Shown: positions 48,398 to 58,605 of the stretch, one piece after another
Position numbering within the stretch: the first letter of the stretch is position 1
Layout: every line of letters starts with the position of its first letter
Assembly (NCBI GenBank): GCA_016234655.1
Contig: JACRAU010000033.1
Location: 62,001-126,000, forward strand
From: Betaproteobacteria bacterium
GTDB lineage: Bacteria > Pseudomonadota > Gammaproteobacteria > Burkholderiales > Thiobacillaceae
DNA length: 64,000 nt
Direction: 5' to 3'
Notes under the pieces: generated by a model
Told to the model about the DNA's origin: nothing
Database searches by the model: none
The model's input: only the letters and a program-made list of their open reading frames with translations
Position numbers and translations under genes: made by a program

Positions 48398-49219
48398 CTA
48401 CCAACCGTGCGCCGCAAAAAACCCGGCCCGGTTCAAGGTGTCTTTGCCGTAGTCGCGGCCGGCGGTGTAGTAGTCGATGTCGAGCTGCGCTTGCACCGCC
48501 TTGATCACGTTGCCGGCGCCGCAGTTGTAGGCGGCGAGCGCGGCCTGCATCAGGGTCTGGCCGGAGAGTTGCAGTTTGCGCGCGAGCAGGTCGCGGTTTT
48601 GCGCCAGCACCATGCAGCCATAGGCGATGTTGGCGGCCGGGTCTTGCCAGTTGCCGGTGCGGGCGAATTCGTGGGCGTCGTAGTCGATCTGCATCAGGCC
48701 GCGGCCGAAGCCGCCGCCGTCGGGCGGCAGGGGGCCGGCGCGGTATTGCGTGGGCGCGCGGCGTTGGACGGCATCGCCGGTGCCGCCGGGGCCGGGTGGC
48801 CTCAAGGCCAGGCCCCAGCCCGATTCGCGCGAGCCGATGCCGCCGACGATGGCGAGCGGCAAGCCGTATTTTTGGGCGCCGGTTTGGATGTTGGCGCGGT
48901 ATTTCGTCGCTTCGTTCAGATGGGCGAGCAGGCCGGGGTTGTTCGCGGCATAGGTGGTGCCGGGCAGATCGGTCGCGGCGGGCGGCGCTTGGCCCAGCAA
49001 CCTAGCCCAGGTTTGCGGGCCGGCGATGCCGTCGTCGACCAGGCCATGCTCGCTTTGGAATTGCATGACGGCGGCCTCGGTGCCCCGGCCGAACAGGCCA
49101 TCGACATCCATCGCATAGCCGTGCTGCTTGAGCAGGGTTTGCAGCTCGCGCACCTCGTCTTGCAGATCGGGCCGGGTGTGCGGGTAGCCGTCGTAAAGGC
49201 GTAGCGTGGCGTGTGCCAT
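48398..49219 (-). CDS. peptidoglycan-binding protein with goose-type lysozyme-like domain
   Basis: This 273-residue protein has an N-terminal PG_binding_1 domain (residues 17-76; LQTLLKQHGYAMDVDGLFGRGTEAAVMQFQ) and a lytic domain with catalytic-type E132 in GSRESGWG, then GRGLMQIDYD and AALAAYNCGAGNV, resembling goose-type (GH23) lysozymes. There is no signal peptide, as in phage endolysins. It lies 16 bp upstream of the patatin gene with GGGAG before ATG 49219. Delivery to the wall would need a holin-like, lytic or secretion route. Confidence 0.87.
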   Translation of the reverse strand: MAHATLRLYDGYPHTRPDLQDEVRELQTLLKQHGYAMDVDGLFGRGTEAAVMQFQSEHGLVDDGIAGPQTWARLLGQAPPAATDLPGTTYAANNPGLLAHLNEATKYRANIQTGAQKYGLPLAIVGGIGSRESGWGLALRPPGPGGTGDAVQRRAPTQYRAGPLPPDGGGFGRGLMQIDYDAHEFARTGNWQDPAANIAYGCMVLAQNRDLLARKLQLSGQTLMQAALAAYNCGAGNVIKAVQAQLDIDYYTAGRDYGKDTLNRAGFFAAHGW

Positions 49220-49295
49220 ATCGTGTCTCCCTTGCCTGGATTATTTTTTGTTGGAAGCATTATCGGCAGGCCAAGGGCTGCTGTAAATCCGAGTT

Positions 49296-49868
49296 TTATG
49301 GCCTGCCGGGCACGATCCGCATGTCGAACGGCGCGCTGCTGTCGTAATCGGCCTGCCAATAGGCATTCGCATCGGGGTAGAGAATGCGCAGGCTGTCTTG
49401 CCAGCCTAGCCTGAGGCCCAGGCAATCCGGGCCGCCGCGCAGGGCCAGGCCGATGCCTTCGGTGTGTTTCAGTCGCGGCCCCGCGCCCGGCCGGTAGGTG
49501 GACCAGACCAGACCGAGGTGGTTGCCGATGCCGTCGCCGTCCCGCCAACCGCCGGGCAGGCTTTGCGCCGACAGCGCCGGGGCGGCGGCGGCCAGGCCGG
49601 TCCGTTCGGCGCCGAGGTAGAGCCCGGCGCAGCCGGTGTCGAACCGGGCGGCCAAGCCGAGTTGCCGGGCCTCAAGCAGGGCGCCGGCCGGGCCTTGCCG
49701 GTAGCGTAGCCACATCAGGCCGGCGTTGTGTTGGCTACCGTCTTCGTTGACCCAAGATACGGCGCAGCCGGGCAGGGCGGCGAGCAGGAGCGCATAGGCC
49801 GCCCATCGGCAGGGCGCGGGCGAACGAGGGCCGGTCTGGCCGATGCCCCGCTTGGGGTCGAACGTCAT
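49296..49868 (-). CDS. putative lipoprotein
   Basis: This 190-residue protein has a basic N-terminus of about 24 residues, a hydrophobic stretch (YALLLAAL) and PGC, a weak lipobox because of the Pro. The mature part is rich in Gly/Leu/Arg with WLRYRQG, GLYLGAER and GLALRGGPD strand-like repeats, suggesting a beta protein. No family recognised. It starts six bases after the second lipoprotein gene and has no clear ribosome binding site, so coupling is likely. Confidence 0.7.
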   Translation of the reverse strand: MTFDPKRGIGQTGPRSPAPCRWAAYALLLAALPGCAVSWVNEDGSQHNAGLMWLRYRQGPAGALLEARQLGLAARFDTGCAGLYLGAERTGLAAAAPALSAQSLPGGWRDGDGIGNHLGLVWSTYRPGAGPRLKHTEGIGLALRGGPDCLGLRLGWQDSLRILYPDANAYWQADYDSSAPFDMRIVPGRP

Positions 49869-49874
49869 AAGGCT

Positions 49875-50621
49875 TTATTGCTTGGGTGCCGCCTTGCTCT
49901 TGGCGGCCTTGGTCAATTTTTCCCGAATCTCGTCTGCCTTCACCAGTTTCTCGGCGGCCTCGCCGGTGGCGAAGCTTTGCACGATGCGCACGCCGAAGCC
50001 GGAGAAGCGGGTGGGGTGCTGGCCGACTTCCCTTTCGATCCAGCTCTCGCCGCTGTCCGGCCTGTTCTCATCCTTGCTCGAGGTGTCGATGGAGATATCG
50101 GCATAGACCGAGGCGACCTCTTCCTGGCCGGGTTTGACCGGGATGAGCGTGGCTTCTGAACGCCGGTAGAGCATGGAGCCGAAGCCGGGCAGGCCGTTGT
50201 TGTCGATCTGCACGTTGATCAGGCTGAGGCTGGCGTCGGTGGCGAACACGATGGGCTGGCCGAATTTCCTGGGCGCCGGTTTCTTTTCGGCCGGCGTGCC
50301 GCTTGCCTGGACGGTCTTGCCGGGCTTGTCGGCGGCCAGCTTGGCCGCCTCGCCGGTGGCGAACAGTTGCTTGATGCGCACCTGGTTCAATGACAGGTCG
50401 GCGTCGATGCCGCCCAACACCGAGTGCGCGTCGCCGTCGGCCTTGGCCGGCACGATGGCGACCTCGGTGCGGTCGTAGCCGATGTTGGCCCGGGGCGCGC
50501 CGTTGGTGGCGGAGACATCGATGCCGATGGACGACTTGGTGCTGAAGAACAGCGATTCGGTGGCGCAACCGGCGGTAAAGACCAGCGGTGCGGCCAAGAG
50601 ATAGAGCGCGCTAGGTTTCAT
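49875..50621 (-). CDS. putative lipoprotein with beta-rich domain
   Basis: This 248-residue protein starts at ATG 50621 (GAAGGGA upstream) with a lipoprotein signal ending FTAGC. The mature chain contains two related segments: SIGIDVSATNG...LSLNQVRIKQLFATGEAAKLA and LSLINVQIDNNG...RIVQSFATGEAAEKLV, so it may be an internal duplication. A Lys/Ala/Pro-rich linker sits at about 125-145 and the C-terminus is Lys/Ala-rich. Family unknown. First gene of the lipoprotein-lysozyme-patatin unit. Confidence 0.78.
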   Translation of the reverse strand: MKPSALYLLAAPLVFTAGCATESLFFSTKSSIGIDVSATNGAPRANIGYDRTEVAIVPAKADGDAHSVLGGIDADLSLNQVRIKQLFATGEAAKLAADKPGKTVQASGTPAEKKPAPRKFGQPIVFATDASLSLINVQIDNNGLPGFGSMLYRRSEATLIPVKPGQEEVASVYADISIDTSSKDENRPDSGESWIEREVGQHPTRFSGFGVRIVQSFATGEAAEKLVKADEIREKLTKAAKSKAAPKQ

Positions 50622-50853
50622 GATTGTCCCTTCCGTGATGTTCGGGTTGTTGTTGTCTGGTGCGGCCTCTCGATAGCCGAGAATCCCGTCGCATTCTCGA
50701 TGCCGCGTATTCAACCGAACGGCTCAATTATCGCCGGACCGGGTCGATATCCGTCAAGCGATGGCGATTAGTGCGTTTGGGGCTTATCGACTATGCTGCC
50801 ATGAGCCGGGTTTATACGGCACTGGCCCGAGAACACTTGAAATCGAATAAGAC

Positions 50854-53235
50854 ATGCGACTTGGAACGCTGCTGAGCGGTATTTTGTTGTTGCCCTGCTT
50901 TTTGTTCGGGCATGTCGCTCAGGCGACGCAGGGACCGAGCGAGGCGCGTGCGGCCGATGCCAGCGCGGCTAAATTGGCCCTGGTGCCCTGGTCGGCCATC
51001 ACCAAAGACCCCAGCAACGCGCTGACCGCCGATGAGGTGGAGCGGCTGGCCGAGAGTGGGCTGCCGTCGCAGGGCGAAGACATTGTCAGTTTCGGTTTCA
51101 GCGGCGCGACCTATTGGTTTTCGGTCGCGCTGGATAACCCCGGGCCGGCCCCGCTCAAAAGGCTGCTGGTTTTCGAGCCGAGCTGGCTGGACGATATCCG
51201 GCTTACGCTGATCGGCCCCGATGGGGGCAAGCAGGAACAAGTCGGTGGTGACTACCTGCCGTTCGACCAGCGTGCGCTGCCGAATCGATACATCAATTTC
51301 GAATTGACCCTGCCGCCCGGCCGAAACCGCCTACTGGTGCGCACGCAGACGACCGACCCCTTTCAGGTCGGCATGACGCTGTGGGAGCGAGGCGCCTTTT
51401 TCCAGGCCGATAGCCGGGAGCTGGTGTATTTCGGTTTTATATATGGCGGCATCGGGGTCATGCTGCTGTTCAACCTAATGCTGTATTTCTCCGTGCGAGA
51501 GAAGGTCTATCTCGCCTATGTCGCTTATCTGGCCGCCTTCCTGCTGATGAACAATGCAACGAATGGCATCCTTTATGCCTTGCTGTGGACGGATTCGCCG
51601 GGATGGGGCAATTGGGCGCATTCGGTATTCATCTATCTCGTGCTTTTTTCCGGCCTGTTTTTTTCGATCACCTTTCTCGACCTCAAGGCCAGGATGCCAC
51701 GGGCCTATCGATGGTCGCTTGGGCTGGTGGCCGCGATGGCCGCTTCGTTCGTCGCGACCGCGCTATTCGGCTATGGCCCGCATGTGTTCGGTTCGATTCT
51801 GTGGGTCGCCGTGTATACCCCGTTCGTGTTGATGCTGGGCGTGCTGTCGCTGCTGGCGGGCAATCGTGCCGCGCGATACTTCCTGCCGGCCACGGCCGCC
51901 GGTTTTATCGGTTCGATGATTACCGCCCTGACCGTCCTCGGTTATGTGCCGTATTCCATCTATGGTTTTCGGGCGGTCGAGATCGGCATGTTGGCCGATG
52001 CGGTGCTGCTGTCGATGGCGCTGGCCGACCGGCTCAGGTTGGCGCGGGCCGATGCCGAGGCCGCGCGGACCAAGCTGATCGAAACGTCGCGTAGCCATGC
52101 CCGGCAACTGGAGGCGACCGTGGCCGAGCGCACGGCCGAGCTGCGCCAGGCCAATGCGACCAAGGACAAGTTCTTCTCCATCGTCGCGCACGATCTGCGC
52201 GGGCCGATCGGCAGCCTGTCGGTGATGTTCAACGATGTCGTGGCCTCCACCGTCGAGGTGACGGACGAGATATTGGACATGGCCCGCGCCACGACCAAGA
52301 ACACCAGCCTGTTCCTGGAAGAGCTGCTGACCTGGGCGCGCAGCCAGCGCGGCGAGATCGACTGCAACCCCCAGGCCGTCGACCTGCGCAGCGTGTTGCT
52401 GGAGACGCAGGCCTTGTTCGCCACGCAGGCCAAAGCCAAGGGCGTGCGGCTGGACCTGGCCATCGCCGACGCGTGCTGGGTGTTCGCCGATCTGGCCATG
52501 GTGCATACGGTCTTGCGCAACCTGGTCCACAATGCCTTGAAGTTCACCGGTCGTGGCGGCTCGGTGCGTGCCGGCGTGGCGCGCGAGGGAGGGCGTTGCG
52601 TGGTGTCGATTACCGATAGCGGCGTGGGCATGGACGAGGCGGCGCGGCGGAGCATATTCCGGCTCGACGTCAAGGCGCATTCGTCGCGTGGCACGCAGAA
52701 CGAGTCGGGCACGGGCCTCGGCCTGGTCTTGTGCAAGGATTTCGTCGAAAAGAACGGCGGCGAGATCGGTGTGCGCAGCCAATTGGGCCGGGGCACGACC
52801 TTCTGGTTCGGCCTGCCGGTCGCCGGCGCGGAGAAGATCGTCGATCCACGGTCCGCCTTGGACAGGCTCAAGGCCTTGAAGGTGCTGGTCGTGGAGGACG
52901 ACCCCCTGCATCGCGAGGCGAACGGCAAGATACTGCGCGACCTGGGTTGTGTCCCCGTCTTCGCGGCCGATGGCGGCGAGGCGGTTCGCCTGGCATCGGC
53001 GGGCGGTTTCGACCTGATCCTGATGGATATCGACATCCCCGGCCTCGACGGTTTCGAGGCCACCCGGCGCATCCGCGCGGGCGGCCATGCCGGTCGGATC
53101 GTGTCCCTGTCCTCCTATTCCCGGCGGGAGCTGAGTCGCTTGGCCGAGGGCGTGGCGTTCGATGCCTGGCTGGACAAGCCCCTGGGCAAGGATGCCTTGC
53201 TCGGCATGATCGCCAATCTTTTTATCGAGAGCTAA
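50854..53235 (+). CDS. 7TMR-DISM hybrid sensor histidine kinase
   Basis: This 793-residue protein has a signal peptide, a 7TMR-DISM extracellular beta domain (about residues 40-185; W-F-S-V-A-L-x-N-P pattern), seven membrane helices (about 190-385), a coiled coil, HisKA with H446 (VAHDLRGPIGSL), HATPase (NLVHNALKF, DSGVGM, GTGLGLVL) and a C-terminal receiver with D725 (LILMDIDIPG). DISM domains usually sense carbohydrates or other small ligands. No separate response regulator is adjacent. It converges on comM with a 4-bp overlap (TAAG). Confidence 0.94.
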   Translation: MRLGTLLSGILLLPCFLFGHVAQATQGPSEARAADASAAKLALVPWSAITKDPSNALTADEVERLAESGLPSQGEDIVSFGFSGATYWFSVALDNPGPAPLKRLLVFEPSWLDDIRLTLIGPDGGKQEQVGGDYLPFDQRALPNRYINFELTLPPGRNRLLVRTQTTDPFQVGMTLWERGAFFQADSRELVYFGFIYGGIGVMLLFNLMLYFSVREKVYLAYVAYLAAFLLMNNATNGILYALLWTDSPGWGNWAHSVFIYLVLFSGLFFSITFLDLKARMPRAYRWSLGLVAAMAASFVATALFGYGPHVFGSILWVAVYTPFVLMLGVLSLLAGNRAARYFLPATAAGFIGSMITALTVLGYVPYSIYGFRAVEIGMLADAVLLSMALADRLRLARADAEAARTKLIETSRSHARQLEATVAERTAELRQANATKDKFFSIVAHDLRGPIGSLSVMFNDVVASTVEVTDEILDMARATTKNTSLFLEELLTWARSQRGEIDCNPQAVDLRSVLLETQALFATQAKAKGVRLDLAIADACWVFADLAMVHTVLRNLVHNALKFTGRGGSVRAGVAREGGRCVVSITDSGVGMDEAARRSIFRLDVKAHSSRGTQNESGTGLGLVLCKDFVEKNGGEIGVRSQLGRGTTFWFGLPVAGAEKIVDPRSALDRLKALKVLVVEDDPLHREANGKILRDLGCVPVFAADGGEAVRLASAGGFDLILMDIDIPGLDGFEATRRIRAGGHAGRIVSLSSYSRRELSRLAEGVAFDAWLDKPLGKDALLGMIANLFIES

Positions 53236-54728
53236 GCCCGGTCAAAGCGCCGGTATTGCACGGCCTCGGCGATATGGCCGGCCCGGATGCCGTCCTGGCC
53301 GTCGAGGTCGGCCAGGGTGCGCGCGACCTTCAGGATGCGGTGGAAGGCGCGCGCCGATAGGCTCAGGCGCGCGATGGCCTGCTTGAGCAGGTCTTCCCCC
53401 GCCTTGTCCGGCCGGCAGTGGCGGTCGATCTGCGCATTGTCGAGCAAGGCGTTCGATTTGCCCTGCCGCGCCTGTTGCCGCGCATGGGCCTCGGCGACGC
53501 GCGCGCGCACCGTGGCCGAGGTCTCGCCCGGCGGGGCCTGGATGAGGTCGCGTTCCGCCAGCGCGGGCACGTCGACCTGCAAGTCGATGCGGTCGAGCAG
53601 GGGGCCGGAAATGCGCGCGCGATAGCGCACCACTTGCTCCGGCATGCAGCGGCATTTGCCCGACGGGTGGCCGAGCCAGCCGCAGGGGCAGGGGTTCATC
53701 GCGGCGACCAGTTGGAAGCGGGCCGGAAACTCGGCCTGGCGCGCCGCGCGCGAGATGGTGATGCGGCCGTTCTCCAGCGGCTCGCGCAGCACCTCCAGGG
53801 CTTGGCGCGAGAACTCGGGCAGCTCGTCGAGGAACAGCACGCCGTGGTGCGCCAGGCTGATCTCGCCCGGGCGCGGCACGCTGCCGCCGCCGACCAGGGC
53901 TACGGCCGAGGCCGAGTGATGCGGATTTCTAAATGCGCGCTGGCGCCAGAGCCCGGCATGGAACACCCCGGCCAGCGATTGCACGGCGGCGGCCCGCAAG
54001 GCCTCGTCCTCCGACATCGGCGGCAGGATGCCGGGCAGGCGTTGCGCCAGCATGGATTTGCCGGTGCCGGGCGGGCCGCTCATCAACAGCGAATGGCCGC
54101 CGGCGGCGGCCACTTCCAGCGCCCGGCGCGGGCCGGCCTGGCCCTTCACGTCGGTCAGGTCGGGGTAGGCGAAGGCGTCGGGCGCTACCGGCTCGGCCTC
54201 CGGCCGGGCCAGCTCGGCGCGCCCGCTCAGGTGGGCGCACACGTCGAGCAACGAACGGGCGCCGAGGATATCGGCGTTCTCGCTCAAGGCCGCTTCGCGC
54301 GCGCTGGCCTCGGGCAGCACGAAGGCGCGGCCGGAACCGGCGGCGGCCAGGACCATGGCCAGTGCGCCGCGCACCGGCCGCAAGGCGCCGGTCAGCGCCA
54401 ACTCGCCGGCGAACTCGTAGCGGTCGAGGCCGTTGCCGGGCAACTGGCCCGAGGCGGCGAGCAGGCCGAGCGCGATGGGCAGGTCGAAGCGACCCGACTC
54501 CTTGGGCAGGTCGGCCGGCGCCAGGTTGACGGTGATACGCCGGGCGGGGAATTCGAAACCCGATTGCAGGATGGCCGCGCGCACCCGGTCGCGCGCCTCT
54601 TTCACCTCGGCCTCGGGCAGGCCGACCAGGGTGAAGCTGGGCAGGCCGTTGGCGAGATGGGCCTCCACCACGACCTCGGGCGCGTCCATGCCGGCGGCGG
54701 CACGGCTATAGAGCACGGCTAGGCTCAT
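53232..54728 (-). CDS. comM: ComM/YifB Mg chelatase-like AAA ATPase
   Basis: This 498-residue protein has an N-terminal Lon-substrate-like domain, a central Mg-chelatase AAA+ module with Walker A (SGPPGTGKSM) and Walker B (VLFLDELPEF), and a zinc-type cluster CPCGWLGHPSGKCRC. ComM hexamers promote branch migration in natural transformation. Its proximity to ubiK, torF, glnK and amtB is common in betaproteobacteria, here separated by a signalling pair. It is the last gene of a minus-strand series. Confidence 0.95.
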   Translation of the reverse strand: MSLAVLYSRAAAGMDAPEVVVEAHLANGLPSFTLVGLPEAEVKEARDRVRAAILQSGFEFPARRITVNLAPADLPKESGRFDLPIALGLLAASGQLPGNGLDRYEFAGELALTGALRPVRGALAMVLAAAGSGRAFVLPEASAREAALSENADILGARSLLDVCAHLSGRAELARPEAEPVAPDAFAYPDLTDVKGQAGPRRALEVAAAGGHSLLMSGPPGTGKSMLAQRLPGILPPMSEDEALRAAAVQSLAGVFHAGLWRQRAFRNPHHSASAVALVGGGSVPRPGEISLAHHGVLFLDELPEFSRQALEVLREPLENGRITISRAARQAEFPARFQLVAAMNPCPCGWLGHPSGKCRCMPEQVVRYRARISGPLLDRIDLQVDVPALAERDLIQAPPGETSATVRARVAEAHARQQARQGKSNALLDNAQIDRHCRPDKAGEDLLKQAIARLSLSARAFHRILKVARTLADLDGQDGIRAGHIAEAVQYRRFDRA

Positions 54729-54796
54729 GCGAACTCCCCAAATTGATTTTATGTGCCGCTGTTGGCGGCGGTGCCGCGATTATCGCGCCGGACCGT

Positions 54797-55621
54797 CTAT
54801 TTCTGGAACGGCTCGATCAACTTGCGCACGGAGTCGTAATCCTTGTCCTGGATGGGCACGAAGCCGTCGTAGCTGACATCGAAGGCCTCCAGCACCAGGG
54901 TCTTGTCCGGGCCGTCCTTCTTCAGCGCGAGCAAGGCGTCGCGCAGCTTCTGGCGGGTCTTGGCCGGCAGCTTCGGGTGCGCGGCGAAGACATACGAGGC
55001 CAGCGGCGCCGTGCTGCCGACCACGGCGAGCCCCTTGTAGCGGAACTCCTCGGCGATGGAGTCCTTCAGGATGCCGCCGTCGAAGTCGCCGGCCAGCACG
55101 GCCTTGGCGATGTTGTCGTAGTGCTTGAGGTAGGCGAACTCGGCGAAGTCGCCGGTGCCCAGGCCGAAGGAGGCGACGGCGGCCTTCTGCAACAGGGCCT
55201 TCTCGTCGCCGAAGGCGAAGCGCTTGCCCTTGAGTTGGGCCGGCTTGTCGATGCCGGAGCCGGCCTTGGTGACGAGGACCAGCGACAGGTGCGGCTTGCC
55301 GCGCGTGGTCGGGGCAACCAAGGGGATGGCGCCGTATTTCTTGCGCGCCTCGATATAGGCGACCGGGGTCAGGTAGGCGATCTGGGTGCGGCCGGCGCCC
55401 AGATCGTCGACGGCCGAGCTGAGGTTGGGCGAGGGCCGGAAGTGGACGTTGAGCCCGGTCTGCATGGCCAGGTAATTGGACAGCGCGCTCATGCGCTTGA
55501 TCATCTCGACCGGGATGTCCATCGCGACCGAGCCCAGGGTCACGCTTTCCGCCGCCGGCGTGGCGCCGGTTCGCAGGCAGAGCAGCAGGCCGAGCAGGGC
55601 GGTGGCGAACAGTCGGGTCAT
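54797..55621 (-). CDS. PhnD-like periplasmic binding protein
   Basis: This 274-residue protein has a signal peptide (LFATALLGLLLCLRTG) and the phosphate/phosphite/phosphonate-binding fold: LGSVAMDIPVE, LGAGRTQIAYLTPVAY, LKGKRFAFGDEKALLQ and DFDGGILKDSIAEE. No ABC permease is adjacent. Its ATG lies inside the last codons of the diguanylate cyclase gene (four-base overlap), so the two form a coupled pair in which the binding protein may report a periplasmic ligand. Ligand unknown. Confidence 0.88.
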   Translation of the reverse strand: MTRLFATALLGLLLCLRTGATPAAESVTLGSVAMDIPVEMIKRMSALSNYLAMQTGLNVHFRPSPNLSSAVDDLGAGRTQIAYLTPVAYIEARKKYGAIPLVAPTTRGKPHLSLVLVTKAGSGIDKPAQLKGKRFAFGDEKALLQKAAVASFGLGTGDFAEFAYLKHYDNIAKAVLAGDFDGGILKDSIAEEFRYKGLAVVGSTAPLASYVFAAHPKLPAKTRQKLRDALLALKKDGPDKTLVLEAFDVSYDGFVPIQDKDYDSVRKLIEPFQK

Positions 55622-56898
55622 GTCGTTTCCTTAGCGAGCGTGGAATACAGCGCGTATCGGTCGCGCCCTTGGTGTTTCGCGCTATAGAGCGCGCGGTCGG
55701 CCGCGAAATAGAGGGCCTGCGGCGAGGTGTTGGCGCCGCCGTATTCGGCCGCGCCGGCGCTGATCGTGACCGGTATCCGGCTGCCGTTGTAGTGGAAGGG
55801 CTGGCTCCTGATCTTGTCGATGAGCTGGCGCATGAAGGCCTCCGCTTGCGCCTCCTCGGTGTGGTAGAGGATGACGGCGAATTCGTCGCCGCCCAGCCGG
55901 GCCGGCAGGTCGGCCTTGCGCACCATGTCTTTGGCCAGGTTGCCGATCTGATGCAACACCTCGTCGCCCGCCGCGTGGCCGTGGCCGTCGTTGATCTGCT
56001 TGAAATGGTCGATGTCGAACAGCACCAGGGTCAAGGGTTCGCCGAAGCGTTCCGCCTGGCCGATCAGGCGATCGAAGGTCTCGTCGAACTGGCGCCGATT
56101 GGGCAGCTTGGTCAGCCAGTCGGTCGTCGCCATCGAGCCGAGCAGTTCGAGGGTGTGCTCCAGCTCTTCGGTGCGGGCGACCAGTTCGATGTTCTTGTCC
56201 TTCAAGGCCTGGTCGGCGGCCTGCACCTTGCCCTGCAATTGGGCATAGTAATCGGCGAGGGCGCGGTTGAGCTTGTTGAACACCGCGATCAGGCGGCCGA
56301 TCTCGTCCTCGCTATTCACCGGCAAGGCCTCGGCGACATAGGGCGCGCCCTTGGCGGTAGCGGCCTCCATGGTCTCGGTCACGCGATGGATGGGCGCGAC
56401 GATGCCGCGCGAGGTGATGACGAATAGGATCAGGCCCAGGATGCCGGCGAAGACGATCTGCTCGACAAGGATGCGCAGGTAGAGGGCACGGATGGCCTTA
56501 TCCTCGGTCTCGGTCGATAGGCCGACGGTGACCTCGCCGATGTTTTTATTATCGAACACGATGGCCGCTTGGAAACGGCGGGAAGGCGTGTCCATCTGTT
56601 TCTCGGTTTGCGTCACGATCCGGTCGGAGGCGTTGCGGATGGCGACATGGATCACGCCGGCTTGTTGCGCGACGTTGTTGGACAGGATTTCCAGATTGCC
56701 GTAATCGTAGCCGGCGACCAGGCTGGCGGCGCCGGCCGCCGCGGTGTTGGCGATACCCTGGCCGGATTGCCGGAGCAGCTCGCTCAAATGGGACTGCTCG
56801 GTATGCACCCGGCCGATACCGATGGCGGTGGAGGTCAGCATGACCCCGGCCGCCACATAGCCGACGAGCTTGATGCTCAATCCGCGCTTCGATGCCAC
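55618..56898 (-). CDS. membrane diguanylate cyclase with HAMP and GGDEF domains
   Basis: This 426-residue protein has two membrane helices (about residues 8-28 and 146-166) flanking a periplasmic sensor, a HAMP domain, a coiled coil and a GGDEF domain. The active site is RLGGDEFAV, with an RxxD inhibitory site (RKAD) five residues before it, so product inhibition is likely. The N-terminus MASKRGLSIKL suits insertion. It is the first gene of the pair with the PhnD-like binding protein. Confidence 0.95.
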   Translation of the reverse strand: MASKRGLSIKLVGYVAAGVMLTSTAIGIGRVHTEQSHLSELLRQSGQGIANTAAAGAASLVAGYDYGNLEILSNNVAQQAGVIHVAIRNASDRIVTQTEKQMDTPSRRFQAAIVFDNKNIGEVTVGLSTETEDKAIRALYLRILVEQIVFAGILGLILFVITSRGIVAPIHRVTETMEAATAKGAPYVAEALPVNSEDEIGRLIAVFNKLNRALADYYAQLQGKVQAADQALKDKNIELVARTEELEHTLELLGSMATTDWLTKLPNRRQFDETFDRLIGQAERFGEPLTLVLFDIDHFKQINDGHGHAAGDEVLHQIGNLAKDMVRKADLPARLGGDEFAVILYHTEEAQAEAFMRQLIDKIRSQPFHYNGSRIPVTISAGAAEYGGANTSPQALYFAADRALYSAKHQGRDRYALYSTLAKETT

Positions 56899-57004
56899 GA
56901 TTTCTCCTTTGACCGGCGAGGGGAGGATTCAAGCGCCCTGATCGAACTATAGCCCGGTAAAAAACGAGCGCCGATGGCGGGCGAAAAACCCGCGCGGTGA
57001 CGTG

Positions 57005-57259
57005 TCACGGCGTATCGGCGTTCGCCGACCGGCCTTGTTCCAATTGCGCCACGCGTTGCTCCAGCAGGGCGAGGCGTTCGCGCGTGCGGGCCAGCACGTG
57101 AGCTTGCACCTCGAATTCCTCGCGGGTGACCAGATCCAGCTTGCCCAGCAGGCCGGTCAGCGTGGCGCGCAGGTTTTTCTCGACATCCTTGGCGGGGCTG
57201 GCGGCGATGACTTGCGCGACATGCATGTTGATTTCGTCGAGCAGCTTGTTGGCGATCAT
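57005..57259 (-). CDS. ubiK: ubiquinone biosynthesis accessory factor UbiK
   Basis: This 84-residue YqiC/UbiK-type protein starts at ATG 57259 after AAGGAG. Its pattern is [18 protein letters not shown], then a region ending ETLTG-like [23 protein letters not shown] and a C-terminal coiled coil ([19 protein letters not shown]). UbiK works with UbiJ in aerobic ubiquinone synthesis. Divergent from torF, with the sigma-54 control region between them. Confidence 0.9.
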   Translation of the reverse strand: MIANKLLDEINMHVAQVIAASPAKDVEKNLRATLTGLLGKLDLVTREEFEVQAHVLARTRERLALLEQRVAQLEQGRSANADTP

Positions 57260-57312
57260 GGGGACTCCTTGGTGATGTGGGCGCAGTCTAGCAAAAAGCG
57301 GCGGGCCGCCAG

Positions 57313-57436
57313 GCACCAGAATGATGCGCGCGCTGGCAAATGTTGCACCATGATGGGGCGAAGTCGCCGAGGACAAGGCCGAACTTCCTTTATTTCATTG
57401 ATCTGTAACGTGAATTTATGTTGGCACGGCTAATGC
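57313..57436 (+). promoter_or_regulatory. NtrC-type enhancer and sigma-54 promoter for torF-glnK-amtB
   Basis: The sigma-54 promoter is TGGCACGGCTAATGCT (57422-57437), with GG at 57423-57424 and GC at 57435-57436, exactly ten bases apart as required. Two sites match the NtrC consensus (GCACCA-N3-TGGTGC) with one mismatch each: GCACCAGAATGATGC (57313-57327) and GCACCATGATGGGGC (57345-57359). Their centres are 32 bp apart, about three helical turns, and the nearer is about 95 bp upstream of the expected start. The gene set downstream is nitrogen-regulated in relatives. Confidence 0.88.
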
Positions 57437-57489
57437 TTGTGATTTGTCGTGCGCTGTTGCACTTCCATTTTGCATCCGAGGAGAAAGTA

Positions 57490-58595
<1,106 letters not shown>

Positions 58596-58605
58596 GGGGG
58601 CGACC

